Below are positions 1 through 4,726 of a stretch of 8,581 nt of DNA, piece by piece. Location: contig JBIJCA010000206.1 in assembly GCA_044344935.1 (NCBI GenBank), forward strand, positions 1 through 8,581, read 5' to 3'. The position numbers and the translations under genes are program-made. A model generated the notes under the pieces. The model had not been told where the DNA came from. It saw only the letters and a program-made list of their open reading frames with translations, and made no database searches. Within the stretch, counting starts at the first letter, position 1, and the number at the start of each line of letters is the position of its first letter. Source of the stretch: Aquimonas sp044344935. Its GTDB lineage: Bacteria > Pseudomonadota > Gammaproteobacteria > Xanthomonadales > Xanthomonadaceae.

Positions 1-60
1 ACCGCAAGGGGCCTGGACCCGGCGGTTCCCTGGAGGTCGTGGCCTTGATTGAAGTCGGTG

Positions 61-296
61 GCGCGTGGTCGCTGCTGCTGGCTTCGTTTCAGGCATCGCG
101 TCATTCGTGGTTTTCGGAAGCGCGTGGTCACTGCTTCTGGCTTCGTTTCAGGCATTGCGTCATTCGTGGTTGTAGGAGGCGCGTAGTCACTGCTTCTGGC
201 TTCGCTTCAGGCATCGCGTCATTCGTGGTTGTAAGAGGCGCGTAGTCACTGCTTCTGGCTTCGTTTCAGGCATCGCGTCATTCGTGGTTGTAGGGT
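61..296. repeat. Four tandem copies of a 59-bp unit
   Basis: Units begin at 61, 120, 179 and 238, an exact 59-bp period. Each starts GCGCGTRGTC and contains a CTGGCTTCG block, a CAGGCATYGCGTCATTCG block and a TGGTT end. Neighbouring units differ at only about four to six positions, mostly in the last bases. The fourth unit runs straight into the palindromic element at 294. A period that is not a multiple of three argues for a non-coding minisatellite. The function is unknown. Confidence 0.9.
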
Positions 297-318
297 GGAT
301 AAGCGCAGCGCATCCACC
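291..318 (+). repeat. Palindromic intergenic repeat, copy 1
   Basis: GGTGGAT at 294-300 and ATCCACC at 312-318 form a perfect 7-bp stem. The 11-base centre, AAGCGCAGCGC, is itself partly self-complementary. It is preceded by TAG, giving the lead-in TAGGGTGGAT. The layout is REP-like, a short GC-rich dispersed palindrome. From memory, closely similar palindromes are common between genes of many proteobacteria, but I have not searched. Confidence 0.75.
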
Positions 319-442
319 AGCCAGTCCGATCGACGCGCGACCAGCATCGGAGCCGCAGCGCCGACGACGCAGCCAAAAGCAGCCCGCAGAAGCCAGCGCC
401 ACACGCCACACGCATCCCGCCGTCGTTGCAGCCGGTTGGAAC

Positions 443-472
443 GGCGGATGCGCTGCGCTTATCCACCCTACG
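443..472 (-). repeat. Palindromic intergenic repeat, copy 2 (inverted)
   Basis: On the minus strand this reads CGTAGGGTGGATAAGCGC followed by AGCGCATCCGCC. That is the same element as copy 1 with one mismatch in the right arm (ATCCGCC for ATCCACC). It faces copy 1 across about 125 bp. Paired, inverted copies are a typical arrangement for REP-type elements. Confidence 0.75.
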
Positions 473-532
473 CGTGGTGCGGCTTCGGGCCTCATCCGGA
501 GCAAAGCGTCACCGGCGCTTGTCAGAGGAACA

Positions 533-549
533 GGCGCAGCGCATCCACC
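533..549 (+). repeat. Palindromic repeat, partial third copy
   Basis: GGCGCAGCGCATCCACC matches the right two-thirds of copy 1. The left GGTGGAT arm is missing, so this is a decayed or truncated relic in the same orientation as copy 1. Confidence 0.5.
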
Positions 550-651
550 CGCCCGTCCCATCAACGCCCCAGCTCCAACGCAGGCATCGCAAGCACCTGC
601 TCATGTCATATCGCCGAAGCTCATTTGCCGCAGGCCTCGACCCCGGAGAGG

Positions 652-1512
652 ATGCAGCCGTACCGGTCGCGACCGATCCTGCAGGCGGGGCATCCCAACG
701 TGGCGCGTTTTCTCGTCTTCCAGCACGTCGCCGCCGAGCCTGCAGGCACGCTGGATGCCCTGCTGCGCAGACGCGGCAATCGCCTGCGCTTCGTCAACTT
801 CGATCGCGACCCCGGCGCGCAGCCGGAGGTCGAACGCTATGACGGTCTGATCGTCCTGGGCGGCGCGATGAACGTCGAAGAACAGACCGAGCGTCCGCAC
901 CTGCGCACCGAGCTGCGCTGCATCGAAACCGCGCTGAAGCGCGAGCTGCCGGTGCTCGGCATCTGCCTCGGCGCGCAACTGCTGGCGCACGCGCTGGGTG
1001 CGCCGGTCCATCGGCACGCCCGGGCGGAGATCGGCTGGTATCGCGTCGACAGTACCGAAGCCGGTCGGTGCGATCCCGTGTTTGCACCGCTCGGTGCGGG
1101 CGCACCGGTGTTCCAGTGGCACAGCCGCAGCTACGGGTTGCCGCAGGGCGCGGTGCAGCTGGCGCGCTCGCGCGACTGCGAGCAGCAGGCCTTCCGCTTC
1201 GGCGAGCGCGCCTACGGTCTGCAGTTCCACCTGGAAGCGAACGCCGCGCTGATCCGGCGCTGGCTGCACACACCACGCTACCGCCAGGAACTCGACCAGG
1301 CGGGCCTTGGCCACGGCGTGGAGCACATCGAAGCGGAGACGCGTCGACTCGTGCACGCCCAGCAGGCGCGCGCCGAAGCGGTGTTCAGCCGCTTTCTGGA
1401 CCTCGCCGGGCCGGCGCCGCGCGCTGAACGCGGATCCAGCCTGGGCGCCGCCTGGTCGCCGTGGCAGCCGCGCCCACAGCACGTGCGGCTGCCGGTGCGC
1501 GCGGCGCAGTGA
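652..1512 (+). CDS. Class I glutamine amidotransferase (GMP synthase-like)
   Basis: This 286-residue protein has a class I (triad) glutamine amidotransferase fold, which releases ammonia from glutamine for transfer to an acceptor. Visible motifs are the GGAMN loop (70-74), the nucleophile elbow GICLGAQ with Cys105, and QFHLE with His193 and Glu195 completing the triad. A VFQWHSRSYGLP segment (153-164) is typical of the stand-alone GMP-synthase-like group. There is no ATP-pyrophosphatase domain, so it is not a full GMP synthetase (GuaA), and its acceptor is unknown. The C-terminal ~70 residues look helical, then low-complexity. The start is uncertain. ATG 652 has GGAG only 3 bases upstream. 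GTG 700 (VARFLVFQH) has GGCGGGG about 9 bases upstream and would begin closer to the first beta strand. The open frame extends back to 295 only through repeats. The gene appears to stand alone. Confidence 0.85.
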   Translation: MQPYRSRPILQAGHPNVARFLVFQHVAAEPAGTLDALLRRRGNRLRFVNFDRDPGAQPEVERYDGLIVLGGAMNVEEQTERPHLRTELRCIETALKRELPVLGICLGAQLLAHALGAPVHRHARAEIGWYRVDSTEAGRCDPVFAPLGAGAPVFQWHSRSYGLPQGAVQLARSRDCEQQAFRFGERAYGLQFHLEANAALIRRWLHTPRYRQELDQAGLGHGVEHIEAETRRLVHAQQARAEAVFSRFLDLAGPAPRAERGSSLGAAWSPWQPRPQHVRLPVRAAQ

Positions 1513-1683
1513 ACCGTTCGCGCGCGCCGCGCTGCCCGCGTTTCGCCCTTTGAGGCCCGACCCGGGTCAGACACGCCCGCGCCGATCGGTGAAGGTTCTG
1601 CGAGAATGCCCGGCGACGCGCTCTCGCGTTGCTGTCGCATGCTGGGGACGCGGCGGCCACCCTCCCGCTACACCGACTGAAGC

Positions 1684-1689
1684 AGGTGA
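1684..1689 (+). promoter_or_regulatory. Ribosome binding site of the PPC-domain gene
   Basis: AGGTGA lies 4 bases upstream of ATG 1694. This supports that ATG over the long open frame that extends upstream into the amidotransferase gene. The 181-bp gap before it contains a GACCCGGGTC palindrome (1559-1568) but no promoter I can assign. Confidence 0.55.
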
Positions 1690-1693
1690 ATCC

Positions 1694-2863
1694 ATGACTC
1701 GACTCCCCCGCGCTCCGGCCCCGCTGCGCATCGCGCTGCTGCCGGCACTTCTGCTGGCCGCCGGCCTGCCCGCCGTGAGCCTTGCCCAGACCGCGATCCG
1801 CGCTGGCACGCCGGTCAACGGCAGCATCGCCACCGACGCACCGAAGGCCGAGGATGGCACCCCCTACGCGCTCTACGAGTACAGCGGTCGCGCCGGCGAG
1901 CGTATCCGCGTCAAGCTGGAGTCCTCGGCTTTCGATTCGTTCCTGGCGGTAGGCAGCAGCGCCGCGCCGGGCTGCTCGGAAGACTGCAAGTACGACGACG
2001 ACAGCGGCGGCGAGCTCAACGCCCAGCTGACCTACACCCTGCCGGCATCGGGCAAGGTGCAGGTGCGTGCCAACAGCATCAGCGGAGACGCCAGCGGCGA
2101 CTTCACCCTGACGCTCACCTCCTTGCCCGATCCGACACCAGCACGTCCGCAGGCACTGCGCCTGGACAACGAAACCAAGGGCAGCCTGGGCGAGTCCTCG
2201 GCACGCGATGACAGCGACCGCCCACATGACCTGTGGACCATCTCCGGGCGCCGCAATCAGGAGGTCATGGTGCGGGTCAACTCCGACGCCTTCGATACCT
2301 ACGCCGAGTTCGGCCAGATGCAGGGCAACCGCTTCACCAGCAGCGCGAGCGACGACGACAGCGGCCCGGGCCTGAACGCCCGCCTGTCGGTGACCCTCGA
2401 CAACAACGGTCGCGGCGCGGTCAAGGTCACCACACCCTCCGGTGATGCCGAGGGCGAGTACACGGTGTTCGTCGGCGAGCCACCCGCCAAGCGCCCGATC
2501 ACGGTGCAGACCATTGCCGTCGGCGACTCGGTGCGCGGCACGCTCGACGACAGCGATGCGTTCGATGAAGAGGAAGTCCGCTTCGACGTCTTCCGCATCG
2601 AGGGCCGGCCGGGACAGCGGGTCGTTGCGCGTCTGCAGTCCGAAGCGCTGGACAGCTACCTGAAGTGGGGCCCGATCGAGAACGAGCAGCTGATCGAGGA
2701 AGCCAGTGATGACGACAGCGGCGGCGGCACCAGCGCCCAGCTCAGCATCACGCTGGATGAAGACGGCATCGGCCGGCTGATCGCGACCAGCCTCGGCGGC
2801 GGCGAGGGCGACTACACCCTCTCGATCGTGGGCGCACCGCGCAGCGCGCAGCCGGAGCGCTGA
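1694..2863 (+). CDS. Secreted protein with three tandem PPC-like domains
   Basis: This 389-residue protein begins with a clear Sec signal peptide: basic N-terminus, hydrophobic LRIALLPALLLAAGLPA core, and likely cleavage after SLA (residue 31). The mature part is three homologous beta-rich domains at roughly 36-143, 155-262 and 272-382. Each follows the bacterial pre-peptidase C-terminal (PPC) pattern: a GxxVxGxL-type opening, a sugar/polypeptide-like FxxxGRxGQ segment, an F/LDSYL core, then DDDSG and a closing GDYTLxI strand. DDDSG falls at 101, 220 and 339, exactly 119 residues apart. Acidic clusters suggest metal (perhaps calcium) binding, which is inference. Domain 1 alone has a Cys pair (94, 98). 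There is no protease or other catalytic domain, no lipobox and no membrane anchor. PPC domains usually accompany secreted proteases and help export or substrate binding, so a free-standing triplet is probably an adhesion, binding or accessory protein. A terminator follows. Confidence 0.8.
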   Translation: MTRLPRAPAPLRIALLPALLLAAGLPAVSLAQTAIRAGTPVNGSIATDAPKAEDGTPYALYEYSGRAGERIRVKLESSAFDSFLAVGSSAAPGCSEDCKYDDDSGGELNAQLTYTLPASGKVQVRANSISGDASGDFTLTLTSLPDPTPARPQALRLDNETKGSLGESSARDDSDRPHDLWTISGRRNQEVMVRVNSDAFDTYAEFGQMQGNRFTSSASDDDSGPGLNARLSVTLDNNGRGAVKVTTPSGDAEGEYTVFVGEPPAKRPITVQTIAVGDSVRGTLDDSDAFDEEEVRFDVFRIEGRPGQRVVARLQSEALDSYLKWGPIENEQLIEEASDDDSGGGTSAQLSITLDEDGIGRLIATSLGGGEGDYTLSIVGAPRSAQPER

Positions 2864-2896
2864 GCGCACCGATCCGCGATTCCGCGAATGTGGCAA

Positions 2897-2929
2897 GCGA
2901 AAGGCCCGGGCATGCCCGGGCCTTTTCGC
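2897..2929. terminator. Probable bidirectional Rho-independent terminator
   Basis: AAGGCCCGGGCA at 2901-2912 is followed at once by its exact reverse complement, giving a perfect 24-bp palindrome. It is flanked by GCGA on the left and TTCGC on the right. The plus strand ends in TTTT and the minus strand in TTT. It sits between convergent genes, 33 bases after the PPC gene and about 40 bases after the end of prpF, where a shared terminator is expected. Confidence 0.8.
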
Positions 2930-2969
2930 GTGCGCGCATTCAGCGCTTGCATGCGCTTTAACCCGGGGC

Positions 2970-4163
2970 TCAGAAACTGTCGGCCGGCACCCGCACGAAG
3001 CCCTCCATCAGGATGCGCGCGCTGCGGCTCATGATCGCCTTGGTGACGCGCCACTCGCCGTTCTCGCAGCCCGCCTCGGCGCCGACGCGCAGGGTGCCGG
3101 AGGGGTGCCCGAAGCGCACCACGCTGCGCGCGCCGCCACCGGCAGCGAGATTGACCAACGTACCGGGAATCGAAGCTGCGGTGCCGATCGCCACAGCCGC
3201 GGTGCCCATCATCGCGTGGTGCAGCTTGCCCATTGAAAGCGCGCGCACGCGCAGGTCGATCTCGTCCGCGCGCACGGTCTTGCCGCTGGAGCTCACGTAG
3301 TCGGCGGCCGCCGCCACGAAGGCGACTTTCGGCGTGTGCTGGCGCTTGGCGGCTTCTTCCGGCGTCTTGATGAGGCCCATGCGCAGCGCACCGGCGGTGC
3401 GGATCGCCTCGAAGCGCGCGAGCACCGCGGCATCGCTGTTGATCTCGGCCTGCAGCTCGCTGCCAGTGAATCCGATCTCAGCCGCGTTGACGAACACGGT
3501 CGGGATGCCGGCGGTGATCATCGTCGCCCGCAGCGGGCCGATGCCGGGCACCTCCAGCGTGTCGACGAGATTGCCGGTAGGGAACAGCGCGCCGCCGCCC
3601 TCGCCTTCGCCCTCGTCCGCGGGGTCGATGAACTCCAGCACGATCTCGGCCGCCGGAAAGGTCACGCCGTCGAGCTCGAAGTCGCCGGTCTCCTGCACCT
3701 GGCCATTCGTCACCGGCACATGGGCGAGGATCGTCTTGCCGATATTGGCCTGCCAGATCCGCACCACGCAGACGCCGTCCTTCGGCACGCGGCTGGCGTC
3801 GACATAGCCCGCCTGCAGCGCGAACGCGCCCGCGGCGGTGGAGAGGTTGCCGCAGTTGCCCGACCAGTCGACGAAGTCACTGTCGATCGAGACCTGGCCG
3901 TAGAGGTAGTCGACGTCGTGATCCGGCTTGGCACTCTTCGAGAGGATCACGCACTTGCTGGTCGACGAGGTCGCGCCACCCATGCCGTCGGTGTGCTTCG
4001 CGTAGGGGTCGGGGCTGCCGATCACGCGCTGGAACAGACGATCGCGCGCGGGGCCGGGCACCTGCGCGAATTCGGGCAGGTCTTCGAGGCGGAAGAACAC
4101 GCCTTTGGAGGTGCCACCGCGGTAGTAGGTGGCGGGGATGCGGAGCTGGGGGGCGTGGGGCAT
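2970..4163 (-). CDS. prpF: 2-methylaconitate cis-trans isomerase PrpF
   Basis: PrpF isomerises the 2-methylaconitate released by AcnD so that it can be rehydrated to 2-methylisocitrate. It is essential only where AcnD replaces PrpD. The 397-residue length is normal for the family. The N-terminal TYYRGGTSKGVFF (12-24) and the MGGATSSTSK segment (61-70) are family signatures. SGNCGN (101-106) places Cys104. Lys70 and Cys104 are 34 residues apart, the same spacing as Lys73 and Cys107 that I recall from the Shewanella oneidensis enzyme. The fold is diaminopimelate-epimerase-like, with two similar lobes. A DEGEGEGGGALFPTGN stretch (183-198) is slightly acidic and repetitive, but family-like. The start at 4163 is fixed by a strong GAGGA 6-7 bases upstream. 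The gene follows the DUF559 gene by 3 bases and ends the operon at the terminator. Confidence 0.95.
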   Translation of the reverse strand: MPHAPQLRIPATYYRGGTSKGVFFRLEDLPEFAQVPGPARDRLFQRVIGSPDPYAKHTDGMGGATSSTSKCVILSKSAKPDHDVDYLYGQVSIDSDFVDWSGNCGNLSTAAGAFALQAGYVDASRVPKDGVCVVRIWQANIGKTILAHVPVTNGQVQETGDFELDGVTFPAAEIVLEFIDPADEGEGEGGGALFPTGNLVDTLEVPGIGPLRATMITAGIPTVFVNAAEIGFTGSELQAEINSDAAVLARFEAIRTAGALRMGLIKTPEEAAKRQHTPKVAFVAAAADYVSSSGKTVRADEIDLRVRALSMGKLHHAMMGTAAVAIGTAASIPGTLVNLAAGGGARSVVRFGHPSGTLRVGAEAGCENGEWRVTKAIMSRSARILMEGFVRVPADSF

Positions 4164-4166
4164 GGT

Positions 4167-4565
4167 CTACTCCTCTAAACGTGGGGTCTTTTCTCCCCTC
4201 TCCCCTGGAGGGAGAGGGGTCGGGGGAGAGGGGGAGGACACTTGCAGCACGCTCAATATCTGCTCCAGAACCGCCTCAGGTTCCCGCAAGATCTGGTCGT
4301 TCCAAAAGCGGACCACGCGATAGCCACGATCGGCAAGCCACGCATCGCGCTCCGAATCCGACACGGACTCAAGGTGTTGCCCCCCATCGGCCTCGACGAC
4401 CAGCTTTGCGCCGAGATGCACGAAATCAACGATGTACGGACCCAAGGGATGCTGCCGTCTGAACTTCTGGCCGCAGAGCCGGTGCGCTCTGAGAAGACGC
4501 CAGAGCAAGCGCTCCGCGTCCGTCAGGTTCTGCCTTAATTGCTTGGCGAAGTCGCGAGATTCCAT
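4167..4565 (-). CDS. DUF559 (Vsr-like endonuclease-fold) protein
   Basis: This 132-residue protein matches the DUF559 family, small proteins with a restriction-endonuclease-like (Vsr-related) fold. Its cellular role is generally not established. Visible motifs are LTDAERLLWRLL (14-25), KFRRQHPLGPYIVDFV (34-49) with Asp47, and LVVEADGGQH (55-64) with Glu59, followed by YRVVRFWNDQIL (82-93). The Asp...Glu pair on adjacent strands fits a PD-(D/E)XK-type metal site. I chose ATG 4565 because it precedes the first conserved helix. The frame is open to 4646, but that extension only translates the hairpin repeat. The last ~25 residues (SPSPPTPLPPGERGE onwards) are also repeat-encoded and probably not part of the fold. 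The gene lies between inverted hairpin elements, in operon orientation, between acnD and prpF. It has no known role in propionate metabolism and is probably a passenger. Confidence 0.85.
   Translation of the reverse strand: MESRDFAKQLRQNLTDAERLLWRLLRAHRLCGQKFRRQHPLGPYIVDFVHLGAKLVVEADGGQHLESVSDSERDAWLADRGYRVVRFWNDQILREPEAVLEQILSVLQVSSPSPPTPLPPGERGEKTPRLEE
4171..4176 (-). promoter_or_regulatory. Strong ribosome binding site of prpF
   Basis: The minus strand reads AGAGGA then GTAGACC before ATG 4163, an almost ideal Shine-Dalgarno. It lies inside the last codons of the DUF559 gene (…RLEE-stop), so ribosomes finishing that gene end on the prpF initiation site. Confidence 0.75.
4193..4236 (+). 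repeat. GC-rich hairpin element A (3' flank of DUF559 gene)
   Basis: CCCCTCTCCC (4195-4204), loop CTGGA, GGGAGAGGGG (4210-4219) is a perfect 10-bp stem, followed by a TCGGGGGAGAGGGGGAG tail. Apart from small differences it is the reverse complement of element B. It overlaps the 3' end of the DUF559 frame and encodes that protein's proline-rich tail. Confidence 0.8.
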
Positions 4566-4609
4566 CCCCCTCTCCCCAACCCCTCCCCCTCCAGGGGGGA
4601 GGGGCTCAG
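4564..4609 (-). repeat. GC-rich hairpin element B (5' flank of DUF559 gene)
   Basis: CCCCTCCCCC (4580-4589), loop TCCAG, GGGGGAGGGG (4595-4604) is a perfect 10-bp stem with a 5-base loop. On the minus strand a TTGGGGAGAGGGGGAT tail leads into the DUF559 start codon, so this element provides the GGAGAG that serves as its Shine-Dalgarno. It is the inverted partner of element A. Confidence 0.8.
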
Positions 4610-4674
4610 ATCGCTCGCGTACCGCCCCCGCGGGCAGCCAATCCACGCTGACTCAAGCCAAATCGCGCCAGTTC

Positions 4675-4695
4675 GTGTGCGTGTGCGTGTGCGTG
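4675..4695. repeat. Hexanucleotide tandem repeat (GTGTGC, 3.5 copies)
   Basis: GTGTGC is repeated three times and followed by GTG, inside the 161-bp gap between acnD and the DUF559 gene. It lies about 30 bases beyond the acnD stop. It is a simple-sequence tract with no evident role. Copy number may vary by slippage. Confidence 0.8.
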
Positions 4696-4726
4696 AAAGT
4701 CTGCGCCTGGCGCCGACGCTCCCGTC

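Larger units (their letters stand above)
1..651. other. Repeat-rich region without a supported gene
   Basis: I see no convincing gene in this stretch. Open frames exist on both strands, but they run through tandem and palindromic repeats and their translations resemble no family I know. The 59-bp tandem unit is not a multiple of three, so no frame is conserved from unit to unit. The first ~50 bases could include the tail of an upstream gene, but no frame there gives recognisable protein. The listed repeats occupy 61-318, 443-472 and 533-549. The rest (319-442, 473-532, 550-651) is GC-rich sequence with no promoter I can defend. Confidence 0.6.

Noticed and set aside
61..318. CRISPR array
   Set aside because: The 59-bp units are directly adjacent and alike along their whole length, with no unique spacers between short repeats, so this is a minisatellite.
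295..651. N-terminal extension of the amidotransferase reading frame back to ATG 295
   Set aside because: The extra 119 residues translate the palindromic repeats and low-complexity GC-rich DNA, with no family similarity. The fold begins near residue 700/652 starts.
601..1482. Long minus-strand open frame opposite the amidotransferase gene
   Set aside because: It has no recognisable motifs. It mirrors a gene with intact catalytic residues on the plus strand and is a GC-driven shadow frame.
1385..2896. 503-residue minus-strand open frame opposite the PPC-domain gene
   Set aside because: The composition is Ala/Gly/Arg/Val-rich with no motifs. The plus strand has a signal peptide and periodic domains, so this is a shadow.
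2942..2958. Small AGCGC/GCGCT hairpin followed by TTTA near the prpF stop
   Set aside because: The stem is only 5 bp with a weak T-run. The 24-bp palindrome nearby is a far better terminator.
3336..4178. 280-residue plus-strand open frame opposite prpF
   Set aside because: PrpF on the minus strand has full family signatures. This frame shows none.
4195..4219. Element A or B as intrinsic terminators
   Set aside because: The stems are strong, but no T-tract follows on the operon strand and the operon must read through to prpF. They fit better as dispersed repeats, though some attenuation is possible.
4566..4646. Longer DUF559 start at 4646
   Set aside because: The added residues (PLPPGGGGVGERG and before) are a translation of hairpin element B. 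ATG 4565 sits right before the conserved domain with a ribosome site.
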